From assembly GCF_020618775.1 (NCBI RefSeq), contig NZ_JAESVB010000001.1, forward strand, positions 310,001 through 374,000: DNA of 64,000 bases, written 5' to 3'. The number at the start of each line of letters is the position of its first letter. Position 1 is the first letter of the stretch. Below, in pieces: positions 28,303 to 36,749 of this stretch. Source of the stretch: Acidisoma silvae (GTDB lineage Bacteria > Pseudomonadota > Alphaproteobacteria > Acetobacterales > Acetobacteraceae). The notes under the pieces were generated by a model. It saw nothing but the letters and a program-made list of their open reading frames with translations. It was not told where the DNA came from and ran no database searches. The position numbers and the translations under genes are program-made.

Positions 28303-29818
28303 GAAGCGCTTGCCTCGACCGATAAAACAATTCCCGCAGGAACGAGCGTAACAGAGCTGTAACCAATGTGTCCCCTGTTACACGCATGTGGGGAAGCGAT
28401 TCCTGTCGCGCAAGCTTTGTTGCGAGATAGGGTTTTTCGCCATGGATCAGCAATTCGATGGACCTGCGGACGATTGCCTCGCGTCCGGACCCGGTCGGCG
28501 ACTCGGCGAGCTTCGCCATCATCGGCAGAACAGCCCGCCGTCCTTGCGCGGCCACGCAGAGCGCTACCTCCGCCTGCGCCACCCAAAGGATCTGTCTTGT
28601 CTGCATATCGCCGATCTGCAAGGCGTTCAGCCAGGACCAGAGCGGCGCGCAAACGGCATTGATGGCCGCAAACCGCGGCAAAAGCCCGGCGCGGGCTTCA
28701 ACGGCCTGTAGTCGCTGATAGGCGCGGGCCAGCATGATGGCCGCGAGATTGAGCGGCATGACAGCGGAAATATCGCGGCTCACGGTCTCCGTCGTCTGCG
28801 GAAGGGGCGAGGTGATCGTGTCGATATCGATTTGGTATCGATGCTGGAGCCTTGGGCCAAGGTCTTTCCACACGCGCTCTGCCGCAGCCTGGTCCTGGGC
28901 CGAGACCGCTTCGAAATACGCTCGTCCGGCGAAACCGAAATAAAGGTCGTCGTCCTGGCTGCGGGATTCCGCTCTTTCGGTCAGGTAGCGGATGGCGATT
29001 GCCTGACGGGCCGCCTTGTCTTCACGAAGTGCCAGCGGTGTCGTTGCGGCGAAAGCGGTCAGCTTCCAGCCATCGCTTTGCACCAGAACATGCGTGAACC
29101 CCGCCTGCCGCAACAGGAAATCGAGGCTGGCCGCGCTTTGCAGAACCAGATGCAGCCCGACCGTCAGCGTGGCGCTCAAGACCGGTTTCGCAATGGCCGG
29201 GCGCACGGCGGCGATATCCGGCGTCGTCAATACGGCAATACCGTCGGGCTTCAGGCCGCGGCGGATTTCGCGCAGGAAACCGCCGGGGTCCGGCAGATGT
29301 TCCAACACTTCGGTCGCCATAACGACATCGCAGCTGCCGGACGGCACGGTCGTCGGATCGAAATAGGCAGGGGTGATGTCGACCCCCAGCAGGCGGCGGC
29401 CGACGGCCGAGAGGTCCGCCGGGTCCATGCCGCGCGCGGACCAGCCCATGGCATGATGCGCAACGTCGAGCCCGAAACCGAAGCCACAGCCGATTTCGAC
29501 ATAGGCGGCGCCGGGCGCTTTTTGGATATGGGCCAGGATATCGGCGAAAATGCTGACAGCCGCGCCCTGCTGCAAGAAATAGGTTGTCGACTCGGCGGTC
29601 ATGCCTTCGTCGGCATAATCGCTCACGGTCTGATCTTCGTAGAAGCCGGCGGTGCAGTCCGGGCAGCGCAACAGCGCCCAGACGGGATCGCGGCCAGGCA
29701 GCGAGCGGCAGATCAGGGATTTCGGATGGGAGGAGCCGCAGTTCGGGCAGGACGGACTATCGGGCGAGGGCAGGGCTGCCGCTGGGTCTGCCCATAGAAA
29801 GTCCAGGCTTTCAGCCAT
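28295..29818 (-). CDS. SAM-dependent methyltransferase with N-terminal zinc ribbon
   Basis: A 507-residue protein. Residues about 24-60 form a CPNC and CPDC zinc ribbon. The class I methyltransferase core follows: AYVEIGCGFGFGLDVA (SAM loop), then DVVMATEVLEHLPDPGGF and GIAVLTTPD. The C-terminal 200 residues are mostly helical with no domain I can name. The layout resembles sugar methyltransferases of glycan clusters. ATG 29818 is chosen as start because AGGGTGA precedes it; ATG 29851 lacks a site. It is cotranscribed with the RgpF-like gene. Confidence 0.82.
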   Translation of the reverse strand: MAESLDFLWADPAAALPSPDSPSCPNCGSSHPKSLICRSLPGRDPVWALLRCPDCTAGFYEDQTVSDYADEGMTAESTTYFLQQGAAVSIFADILAHIQKAPGAAYVEIGCGFGFGLDVAHHAMGWSARGMDPADLSAVGRRLLGVDITPAYFDPTTVPSGSCDVVMATEVLEHLPDPGGFLREIRRGLKPDGIAVLTTPDIAAVRPAIAKPVLSATLTVGLHLVLQSAASLDFLLRQAGFTHVLVQSDGWKLTAFAATTPLALREDKAARQAIAIRYLTERAESRSQDDDLYFGFAGRAYFEAVSAQDQAAAERVWKDLGPRLQHRYQIDIDTITSPLPQTTETVSRDISAVMPLNLAAIMLARAYQRLQAVEARAGLLPRFAAINAVCAPLWSWLNALQIGDMQTRQILWVAQAEVALCVAAQGRRAVLPMMAKLAESPTGSGREAIVRRSIELLIHGEKPYLATKLARQESLPHMRVTGDTLVTALLRSFLRELFYRSRQALRG

Positions 29819-29970
29819 TATCCATGTCACCCTGGTGGGACGTCTCTCCATCGGAAGGACGGATAATGACAGAACCGGAAGTCGGGCGATGGAGGCGCCG
29901 CGTCTACACTTTGTTACCCCAAAGGGTCAGGCAGGAGAAGGGCGACCGCTACGGCCGCCCTTGCAGGCGA

Positions 29971-30468
29971 TCAGGCTGCGTCTTCGCGGCGGTCGCGGAT
30001 CTTCACATAAGCGAGCTGCGCATGCTCGGCGCAGTAAGGCTTGCCGGCAACGGCGGCGCCATCGCAGAAATGAAAGCCCGGCTTGCCGGGCTCGCCCACC
30101 GGCCAGCAGCAGGCCGAGACGCGGGCGACCGCGGCCGGGGCCACGGCCGCCAGGCGGCGCGGCGCGACGGGCTTGATGGCCACGGGCGATACCGTCGTCG
30201 CGGCCGGCGCAGTCGGGGCTGCAATCGTCTGGGGGCCAGACGGCAGCGGTGCCAGCGTCGGGCCGGTCACGCGCGGGGCGGGTGCTTGGGCGCCTTGCGG
30301 GCGGTCCGTGCGGCGGATCGGCGAGGGGCGCGGTGACAGGTCGAGGCGATGGGCCTTGCCGACAACAGCATTCTTTGAAATTCCGAGGCGCCGTCCGATC
30401 TCGGCCGTGGAGAGGCCTTCAGCCCAAAGTGCCTTGAGCTCTCCAATGATCGTCTCGTTCCACTCCAT
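29971..30468 (-). CDS. gcrA: GcrA cell cycle regulator
   Basis: GcrA is an alphaproteobacterial sigma-70 cofactor that acts at promoters carrying GANTC sites methylated by CcrM, linking transcription to the cell cycle. The 165-residue protein has the N-terminal HTH (WNETIIGELKALWAEGLSTA, SKNAVVGKAHRL), a Pro/Ala-rich linker, and the C-terminal Cys/His domain (CCWPVGEPG, FHFCDGAAVAGKPYCAEH). The start ATG 30468 fits the family; the frame is open to 30567. A DnaA-box-like site lies 90 bases upstream. Confidence 0.93.
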   Translation of the reverse strand: MEWNETIIGELKALWAEGLSTAEIGRRLGISKNAVVGKAHRLDLSPRPSPIRRTDRPQGAQAPAPRVTGPTLAPLPSGPQTIAAPTAPAATTVSPVAIKPVAPRRLAAVAPAAVARVSACCWPVGEPGKPGFHFCDGAAVAGKPYCAEHAQLAYVKIRDRREDAA

Positions 30469-30558
30469 CTCGTGGTCCCTCGCCCCAATGCCTACTAGAT
30501 AATGTATAGGGCTTAGGGCAAGACGCCAATGATTGAGTGCGGGTCGGGCTGAGAAAGC

Positions 30559-30567
30559 TGTGGACAA
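30559..30567 (-). promoter_or_regulatory. DnaA-box-like site upstream of gcrA
   Basis: TTGTCCACA on the minus strand matches the DnaA consensus TTWTNCACA in eight of nine positions, about 91 bases before the gcrA ATG. In Caulobacter DnaA activates gcrA, so a site here is meaningful, but a single match can arise by chance. Confidence 0.35.
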
Positions 30568-30726
30568 GTCGAAATCGCCAGACCGGGTCAGCTCTTGTCG
30601 TCTGTGCCAACTGGTGAAAGCCGCGCATTCGGACTATGGTGCTGACCTTGGGGATGCGGCTTGCCGTGCTGCCGCCCCCGTGACATCAGACAGGCAGCTT
30701 GGGGGCTTATCCCCGAGGGAGGCAAA

Positions 30727-30975
30727 ATGGGCTCGTTGAGCATCTGGCATTGGCTTATCGTCATCGTGGTCCTGCTGCTGCTGTTCGGCAGCGGCAAGGT
30801 CAGCCATCTCATGGGAGATTTCGCGAAGGGCATTAAGTCCTTCAAGAAGAACATGGCTGAAGACGACGATGCGTCGATGGCCGCCGACGGCAAGAAGCAG
30901 AGCACGCTGTCCGCACCGTCCCCCGATGCGACGGCCGCCAAGCGTGAGACGACCTCGGTTCACAGCCAGGGCTGA
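30727..30975 (+). CDS. tatA: Sec-independent translocase protein TatA
   Basis: Pore-forming subunit of the twin-arginine translocon. The 82 residues comprise a short periplasmic start, one membrane helix ([19 protein letters not shown]), the conserved FGSGK hinge, and an amphipathic helix ([16 protein letters not shown]) followed by a polar tail. GAGGGAGG precedes the ATG at 30727. tatB and tatC, which usually follow, are absent here, so this is a solitary tatA copy. Confidence 0.93.
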   Translation: MGSLSIWHWLIVIVVLLLLFGSGKVSHLMGDFAKGIKSFKKNMAEDDDASMAADGKKQSTLSAPSPDATAAKRETTSVHSQG

Positions 30976-31007
30976 GGCCCGGCTTGATCTTGGCTGAGGT
31001 ACGCAGC

Positions 31008-31694
31008 ATGGCATGGATGGCGGATGGGCTTGCAGCCGGGGGCATTGCCGCCCCGGCTGTGGCCGATATGGCGGCGGGCATTGTCCCGCTTCCGGTGGCG
31101 GAAAAGCTGGTCGCGGCCGGTCAGCGCATGGACCGGCGAGGCTGGGTGCCGGCCACCAGCGGCAATCTCAGCGCCAGACTGTCGGGCGACCGCATGGCGA
31201 TCACCCGCAGCGGTGTCCACAAGGGTTTCCTGGAAACCCAGGATATTATCGAGGTCGACTTTGCCGGCCGCTCTCTCACGCCTGGCATGAAGCCGAGTGC
31301 CGAGACGCTGCTGCATTGCCAGATTTACGCGCTTTGGCCTGACATCGGGTCCGTGCTGCACGGCCATTCGATACCGGCGACGGCTTTGACCATGGCTTTG
31401 CCGGAAGCCTCCGCCATCCACCTTCAGGGTTATGAGATCCTCAAGGCCTGGAGCAATGTCGTGTCGACCCATGACATCTCCGTGGCACTGCCGATCATCG
31501 ACAATGACCAGGACATGCCGCGTTTGGCCGCCCAGTTGCAGCCTTGGCTGGAGCAGGGCCGCGCACCCATCGGCTATGTTCTGCGCGGGCATGGGATCTA
31601 TGTCTGGGGCTCAGACGTGAATGCTGCCCTTTACCGATTGGAAGCGTTAGAATTCCTCCTGGCAACCGAAATTGAACGGAGGAAACTCGTATGA
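31008..31694 (+). CDS. mtnB: Methylthioribulose-1-phosphate dehydratase
   Basis: Class II aldolase-like zinc enzyme of methionine salvage, dehydrating 5-methylthioribulose-1-phosphate to 2,3-diketo-5-methylthiopentyl-1-phosphate. Signatures are RGWVPATSGNLSARL, KPSAETLLHCQIYAL, the zinc histidines in SVLHGHSIPA and RGHGIYVWG. ATG 31008 is chosen because GAGG lies nine bases upstream (228 residues); TTG 30984 is an alternative. It overlaps mtnD by four bases and starts the run mtnB-mtnD-mtnC. Confidence 0.94.
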   Translation: MAWMADGLAAGGIAAPAVADMAAGIVPLPVAEKLVAAGQRMDRRGWVPATSGNLSARLSGDRMAITRSGVHKGFLETQDIIEVDFAGRSLTPGMKPSAETLLHCQIYALWPDIGSVLHGHSIPATALTMALPEASAIHLQGYEILKAWSNVVSTHDISVALPIIDNDQDMPRLAAQLQPWLEQGRAPIGYVLRGHGIYVWGSDVNAALYRLEALEFLLATEIERRKLV

Positions 31695-32230
31695 GCCGCC
31701 TGACGATCTATGCTGACGATAATCCCGATGTCGCCGTCCTGCGCAGCGAGGATGCGGACATCATCACCCGCGAGCTCAATGCCATCGGCGTTCGGTTCGA
31801 GCGCTGGGACAGCCCGGTAGCGCTGTCGCCGGACGATGATGCCGAGACGATTCTGGCGGCCTATCGCCCCTATCTCAATACCTTGATCGGTGACGGTGGC
31901 GCGGGTTCGGCCGATGTCATCAAGCTGACGGCCGATCACCCGCAGGTCGCCCCGCTGCGTGAGAAGTTCATCCAGGAACATCTCCATACCGAGGACGAGA
32001 TCCGTTTCTTCGTCCATGGGTCCGGCAATTTCGTCCTGCATCTGAATGACCGCGTCTATGACGCGCATTGCACCCAGGGCGATCTGATTAGCGTGCCGGC
32101 CAATGTGAAACATTGGTTCGATGCCGGGGAGCAGCCCTTCTTCACGGCGCTGCGTATCTTTACCGATACCTCCGGCTGGGTTCCCCATTTCACCGGGGAT
32201 GATATCAGCAAGCGTTTCCCCGCAGCCTGA
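31691..32230 (+). CDS. mtnD: Acireductone dioxygenase
   Basis: Cupin metalloenzyme of methionine salvage. With iron it yields the ketoacid precursor of methionine; with nickel an off-pathway product. The 179-residue protein carries the metal-binding cupin motif EHLHTEDEIRFFVHG and the second histidine motif VPANVKHWFD. It lies between mtnB and mtnC with an ATGA overlap on the 5' side and seven bases on the 3' side. The pathway order is not the gene order: MtnC acts before MtnD. Confidence 0.96.
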   Translation: MSRLTIYADDNPDVAVLRSEDADIITRELNAIGVRFERWDSPVALSPDDDAETILAAYRPYLNTLIGDGGAGSADVIKLTADHPQVAPLREKFIQEHLHTEDEIRFFVHGSGNFVLHLNDRVYDAHCTQGDLISVPANVKHWFDAGEQPFFTALRIFTDTSGWVPHFTGDDISKRFPAA

Positions 32231-32237
32231 GGCTTTC

Positions 32238-32981
32238 ATGACCGATCTTGCCGACCGTAGCCCCGAGGAAACCGACCTGACGGTCACGCATCCGGTGGAA
32301 GCGGTGCTGCTCGATATCGAGGGCACCGTGACCCCGATCAGCCTCGTGCGGGACAGCCTGTTTCCCTACGCCCGCGCGCGACTGGCGGATTTCGTGGCCG
32401 AGCACGGCGCTGACCCGGCGGTGCAGGCCATCCTGGCCCAAACCCGCGAGCTGGAGCCTGAGGCCGACCCGGTCGCGACGCTGCTGCGATGGAGCGATCT
32501 CGATCAGAAGGTGACGCCGCTCAAGACCATCCAGGGCCTGATCTGGCGGGAAGGCTATGCGGCGGGCGATCTCATCGCCCAGTTCTATCCGGAAGTGCCG
32601 GAAGCTCTGACTTTCTGGAAGCAGGAAGGCCTGCCGCTTTACGTCTATTCCTCGGGGTCCGAGGAAGCGCAGCGCGGCATTTTCGGCCATAGTCAGGCGG
32701 GTGATCTGGTGCCGCTTTTCTCGGGTTTCTACGACACGCGCTTCGGCCCGAAGCGGGACAGCGCCAGCTATGACGCCATCCGCGCCGAAATCGGCCTGCC
32801 GGCAGGCTTGATTCTGTTTCTGTCGGACGTGGAGGCCGAGCTTGATGCGGCTGCGGCGGCCGGCTTCCGCACCTGCCAGCTGGTGCGCGAGGCCGATGGC
32901 ACCGTGCCATCCACCCGTCACCCGGTGGCGGCGGACCTGCATGAGGTCTCCCGCCTTTTCACGCTGCCTCAGCCCGCCTGA
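32238..32981 (+). CDS. mtnC: Acireductone synthase (enolase-phosphatase E1)
   Basis: HAD-superfamily enzyme that enolises and dephosphorylates the MtnB product to acireductone. Motif I is LLDIEGTVTPISLV with the catalytic aspartate and glutamate typical of MtnC; YVYSSGSEEAQ is motif II, and FLSDVEAELDAA contains the acidic motif IV. The 247-residue length is usual. The start ATG 32238 lies seven bases after mtnD. The TGA stop overlaps the proposed CTG start of alkB. Confidence 0.95.
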   Translation: MTDLADRSPEETDLTVTHPVEAVLLDIEGTVTPISLVRDSLFPYARARLADFVAEHGADPAVQAILAQTRELEPEADPVATLLRWSDLDQKVTPLKTIQGLIWREGYAAGDLIAQFYPEVPEALTFWKQEGLPLYVYSSGSEEAQRGIFGHSQAGDLVPLFSGFYDTRFGPKRDSASYDAIRAEIGLPAGLILFLSDVEAELDAAAAAGFRTCQLVREADGTVPSTRHPVAADLHEVSRLFTLPQPA

Positions 32982-33613
32982 GCGATCTTTTTTCCGCGCT
33001 TAGGCTGCCTATTCCCGCTTTGCCGGCGGGGATGGTGCTGCTGCGCCGCCGAGCCGATCCGGCCGCCCTTTGGCCGGTCATTCAGGGCCTGGCCGCCCAG
33101 TCCCCCTTTCGCTTCATGACGACAAAGCGCGGTGGCACTATGGCCGCCGCCATGACAAGCGCGGGTGCTTGCGGCTGGGTCTCCGACGCGCGCGGCTATC
33201 GCTATGAAAGCCGCGATCCGCTGACGGGCCAGCCCTGGCCCGCCATGCCCAAGGCTTTCGCCGCACTGGCGGCGGATGCGGCGGCAGAGGCCGGTTTTCC
33301 CGGTTTCGCGCCGGATGCCTGCCTCGTGAACCGCTACGCTGTGCGGGCCGGCATGGGGCTGCATCGCGACGGTGACGAGCGGGATTTCGACCAGCCCATC
33401 GTCTCCGTCTCTCTGGGCCTGCCCGCCAGCTTTCTGGTCGGTGGCCTGGACAAGGACGACAAGCCGCAGGCGATTGGGCTGGAAAGTGGCGATGTGCTGG
33501 TTTTCGGCGGTCCCGCGCGGCTGCTCTATCACGGCATCCGTCCGGTGAAGGCCGGTGAGGATCCGCTTTTCGGTCCGTTTCGCTATAATCTGACCTTTCG
33601 ACGCGCGAGATAG
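32978..33613 (+). CDS. alkB: Alkylated DNA repair dioxygenase AlkB, probable CTG start
   Basis: Iron and 2-oxoglutarate dependent dioxygenase that demethylates 1-meA and 3-meC in DNA. Iron ligands are His129, Asp131 (GLHRDGDERDF) and His185 (YHGIRP); Arg202 and Arg208 lie in the FRYNLTFRR end. These are the E. coli numbers minus two. No ATG lies far enough upstream. The CTG at 32978, overlapping the mtnC stop as CTGA, gives LSDLFSALRLP, aligning residue for residue with the E. coli start MLDLFADAEPW. TTG 33020 or ATG 33032 would lose this conserved DLF segment. The length is then 211. Confidence 0.9.
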   Translation: MSDLFSALRLPIPALPAGMVLLRRRADPAALWPVIQGLAAQSPFRFMTTKRGGTMAAAMTSAGACGWVSDARGYRYESRDPLTGQPWPAMPKAFAALAADAAAEAGFPGFAPDACLVNRYAVRAGMGLHRDGDERDFDQPIVSVSLGLPASFLVGGLDKDDKPQAIGLESGDVLVFGGPARLLYHGIRPVKAGEDPLFGPFRYNLTFRRAR

Positions 33614-33619
33614 AGGCCG

Positions 33620-34159
33620 ATGACCGACGCCATCACCCAGATTTCCAGCCGCCTTGCCTATGAAAACCGCTGGCTGCGCCTGCGGGAGGATAAGGTGCGC
33701 CGCCTGGATGGGTCCGAAGGCATCTATTCGGTGCTGGAACGGGCGGAATTCGCCGTCATCTGCGCGGTGCAGGACGGCGAAATCTATCTGGTCGAGCAGT
33801 TCCGCTATCCCATCGGCCAGCGCGTTTGGGAAATGCCCATGGGCACCTGGGAATGGCAGGATGTGGAACCCTTGGCCCTGGCTGCCGCCGAATTGCGGGA
33901 AGAGACTGGATTGATCGCGGGCAGCCTGCGTGAAATCGGCCATGTCTGGCAGGCAGCCGGCTATTCCAGCCAAGGCGGCCGGGTCTTTTTCGCGACCGAT
34001 CTGACTATGGGAGAGAGCGAGCGCGAGGTGGAGGAGCAGGATATGGTGCTCGGCCGTTTCAAGATCGCAGACTTCGAGCGCATGATCCGTGATGGTGTCA
34101 TTCGGGACGCCATCACCATCTCTGCCTTCGCCCAGGCTCGGCTTTTGGGGCTTTTATAG
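33620..34159 (+). CDS. NUDIX hydrolase, ADP-ribose pyrophosphatase-like
   Basis: A 179-residue NUDIX hydrolase. The box is readable as G-x5-E-x7-REETGL in GTWEWQDVEPLALAAAELRE and the following ETGL. The segment AVICAVQDGEIYLVEQFRYP upstream and QAAGYSSQGGRVFFATDL downstream are typical of ADP-sugar or ADP-ribose pyrophosphatases (NudF type). It follows alkB by six bases, so it is probably in the mtn-alkB transcript. The exact substrate is not determinable here. Confidence 0.88.
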   Translation: MTDAITQISSRLAYENRWLRLREDKVRRLDGSEGIYSVLERAEFAVICAVQDGEIYLVEQFRYPIGQRVWEMPMGTWEWQDVEPLALAAAELREETGLIAGSLREIGHVWQAAGYSSQGGRVFFATDLTMGESEREVEEQDMVLGRFKIADFERMIRDGVIRDAITISAFAQARLLGLL

Positions 34160-34210
34160 CCCCATGGTATAGGTTTCTGGCGGGAATTTCACCTTTGCCG
34201 CTCGACAAAG

Positions 34211-34320
34211 CTGGTTCACGGACCAGTATCTCTACTCGATAATAGGGCTGTCCTGACGGGTGCCGTCTATGCCAGCCGGTCAGGCCAACCGCATTTCCGC
34301 CCCGGGTTTCCGGACCCGGG
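34211..34320 (+). promoter_or_regulatory. Three small stem-loops in the chvI upstream region
   Basis: The 183 bases before chvI hold CTGGT/ACCAG (34211-34215, 34222-34226), CCTGAC/GTCAGG (34252-34257, 34279-34284) and CCCGGGT/ACCCGGG (34301-34307, 34314-34320). The last ends 22 bases before the ATG. They could be terminators of the upstream operon or a structured leader. None is followed by a T run. Confidence 0.35.
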
Positions 34321-34342
34321 CAAAAACAGGCGAAAGCTGTTT

Positions 34343-35047
34343 ATGATGAAGCACACCATCGCGCTCGTGGATGACGACCGCAATATTCTCGCCAGCGTCT
34401 CGATGACCCTGGAGCAGGAAGGCTTTCAGGTTCGCACCTATACCGATGGCGAAAGCGCGCTTCAGGGCCTGATCGCCCGCCCGGCGGATCTTGCCGTGCT
34501 CGATATCAAAATGCCCCGGATGGACGGCATGGAACTGCTGCAGAGGCTGCGCCAGCGCAGCGCCCTGCCGGTGATCCTGCTGACCAGCAAGGACGAGGAG
34601 GTGGACGAGCTGATGGGCCTTCGCCTCGGCGCCGATGACTATATCAAGAAGCCCTTCAGCCAGCGTCTGCTGCTGGAACGTATCCGCACGCTGCTCCGCC
34701 GTAACGAGGTCAGCCGGGCCGAAGGCTCGGGCGCCGCGCCCACGGGCGTGATGGTGCGCAGCGACCTGACGCTGGATGAGACGAAGCATCAATGCCTGTG
34801 GAAGGGTGCCGATATTCAGCTGACGGTAACCGAATTCCTGCTGGTCAAGGCGCTGGCCGCGCGCCCCGGCATGGTGAAATCCCGCGACCAACTCATCGAC
34901 GCCGCCTATGGCGAGAATATCTATGTCGATGACCGCACCATCGACAGCCACATCAAGCGCGTGCGCAAGAAGTTCCGTGTGCAGGACGATACGTTCGACC
35001 AGATCGAAACTCTTTACGGCATCGGCTACCGCTACAAGGAAAACTGA
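34343..35047 (+). CDS. chvI: Response regulator ChvI
   Basis: OmpR-class regulator of the ChvG/ChvI envelope-stress and acid-response system of alphaproteobacteria. The receiver has acidic residues at 10-12, phospho-acceptor Asp54 ([13 protein letters not shown]), [20 protein letters not shown] and KKPFSQRLL, all ChvI-specific in pattern. The C-terminal winged helix includes [13 protein letters not shown] and [16 protein letters not shown]. The 234-residue length is usual. Its stop overlaps the chvG start (TGATG). Confidence 0.94.
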   Translation: MMKHTIALVDDDRNILASVSMTLEQEGFQVRTYTDGESALQGLIARPADLAVLDIKMPRMDGMELLQRLRQRSALPVILLTSKDEEVDELMGLRLGADDYIKKPFSQRLLLERIRTLLRRNEVSRAEGSGAAPTGVMVRSDLTLDETKHQCLWKGADIQLTVTEFLLVKALAARPGMVKSRDQLIDAAYGENIYVDDRTIDSHIKRVRKKFRVQDDTFDQIETLYGIGYRYKEN

Positions 35048-36744
35048 TGCCGGACGGCGCTGCCCTTTCGAAACAGGCAGGACAGGCGGATACGGCTGGC
35101 CAGTCGTCCACGCCGGCGCTGCCGCCCCGGCGGCGTTTCGCCTCTCCTTTCCTGCGGCGCATTCTCCTCGTCAACGCGCTGCCGCTGGCCTTGCTCGTCA
35201 TCGGCCTGCTTTATCTCGATCAGTATCAGAACGGGCTGATGGATGCGGATATCTCCGCTCTCCGCGAACAGGCGCGCATCTATGCCGGCGCTTTGGGCGA
35301 AAGCGCGGTGCAGGCCGGGTCGGGCGACCATCCGGTTCTGACGCAGGATCTTGCCCGGCCGCTGCTGTATCGCCTGACCGACCCCACACCCTTCGCCCAG
35401 GCCCGTCTGTTCGGGCCGGACGGCAATATCGTGGCTGACAGCCAGGTGCGCGAAGGGGCGGGTGGCGCCATCGTGACCGAGCCGCTGCCGCCGCCCGCCA
35501 ATGGCGGCACGGTCAGCAACCTGGTCAGTTGGTTCTATGATCATCTGCTGGCCTGGGCGCCGAGTGCCGGCGGCATTCCCGTCCGCCAGCTCGACAAGTC
35601 GGATGGCGCGGATTGGCAGCCTGACCTCAAGGCCGTGCTGGCCTTGCGCGGTAATGACACCGGACAGGAAGTGCCGCCCTATATCCGCCGCACAACGGAC
35701 GGCCGCCTGCTGGTGACGGTGGCCGAGCCGGTGACGCATGACAATCAAACCGTTGGCATGATCCTGCTGACCCATGATGCGCGGCGGGTGGACCAAGCCG
35801 TGCTGTCGGTGCGCATTTCCATTCTCGGCCTGTTTTTTGTGGCGCTCGTGCTGACGGTGCTGCTGTCCTGGTATCTGGCGCAGACCATCGCCCGCCCGAT
35901 CCTGCGCCTGGCCATCGCCGCGCAGGAAATGCGCGAGGGCCATGGCCGCACGGGTGCGGTGCCGGCCAGCCTGCTGGAACGCGGCGATGAAATCAGCACG
36001 CTGGCGCGGGCCTTGTCGGATTCGGCCACGGCGCTTTGGGGCCGCATGGATGCGATCGAGCGTTTCGCCGCCGATGTCTCGCATGAAATCAAGAACCCGC
36101 TGACCTCCATGCGGAGCGCCATCGAAACGCTGCGCCGGGTGGAGGATACCAATCAGGCGCGCAACAATCTTCTGGCCATCATGGCCGATGACGTGGTGCG
36201 GCTGGATCGGCTGATTACCGATATTTCCGACGCTTCTCGCGTTGACGCCGAAATCTCCCGCGCCGCGCCCGAGCGTCTGGACATCGTCGCCATGCTGGGC
36301 GCGCTGGCCGATATTGATGACGCAACACGCTTGCCTGGCGCGCCCATCGTGGCGGCGGCTGAAATGAAGCCGGGTCTGGGCGTCGCCGCCGTGGAAGGCC
36401 GGCTGGTGCAGGTTCTGGGCAATCTCATCGGCAATGCCCGGTCCTTCAGCCCGCCCAGTGGGCGCATTGAATTGTCAGCGCTGGAAACCGCCGACGGCAT
36501 GGTGGAAATTGCCGTAGCCGACGAAGGCCCTGGCATTCCGGAAGGCAAGCTGGAAGACGTTTTCGAGCGCTTCTATTCCGAACGCCCGCAGGGCGAGAGC
36601 TTCGGCAAGCATTCCGGCCTCGGTCTTTCCATCAGCAAGCAGATTATCGAGGCTTTGAACGGTCGCATTCGCGCGGAAAATCGGCATGATGAGACAGGGC
36701 GCGTTTTGGGCGCTCGTTTCGTCATCACTCTGCCGAAAGCCTGA
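35047..36744 (+). CDS. chvG: Sensor histidine kinase ChvG
   Basis: Inner membrane sensor kinase paired with ChvI (565 residues). Membrane segments lie at about 36-57 and 256-278 and bracket a periplasmic domain of roughly 200 residues. A HAMP-like region follows, then the H-box with His346 (AADVSHEIKNPLTSMRSAIE), the N-box (VLGNLIGNARSFSP), VADEGPGIPEG and HSGLGLSISKQIIE. In rhizobia the partner ExoR holds this kinase off in the periplasm; no exoR and no hprK follow here. Instead a kinase/phospho-lyase pair comes next, six bases away. Confidence 0.93.
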   Translation: MPDGAALSKQAGQADTAGQSSTPALPPRRRFASPFLRRILLVNALPLALLVIGLLYLDQYQNGLMDADISALREQARIYAGALGESAVQAGSGDHPVLTQDLARPLLYRLTDPTPFAQARLFGPDGNIVADSQVREGAGGAIVTEPLPPPANGGTVSNLVSWFYDHLLAWAPSAGGIPVRQLDKSDGADWQPDLKAVLALRGNDTGQEVPPYIRRTTDGRLLVTVAEPVTHDNQTVGMILLTHDARRVDQAVLSVRISILGLFFVALVLTVLLSWYLAQTIARPILRLAIAAQEMREGHGRTGAVPASLLERGDEISTLARALSDSATALWGRMDAIERFAADVSHEIKNPLTSMRSAIETLRRVEDTNQARNNLLAIMADDVVRLDRLITDISDASRVDAEISRAAPERLDIVAMLGALADIDDATRLPGAPIVAAAEMKPGLGVAAVEGRLVQVLGNLIGNARSFSPPSGRIELSALETADGMVEIAVADEGPGIPEGKLEDVFERFYSERPQGESFGKHSGLGLSISKQIIEALNGRIRAENRHDETGRVLGARFVITLPKA

Positions 36745-36749
36745 TACGG

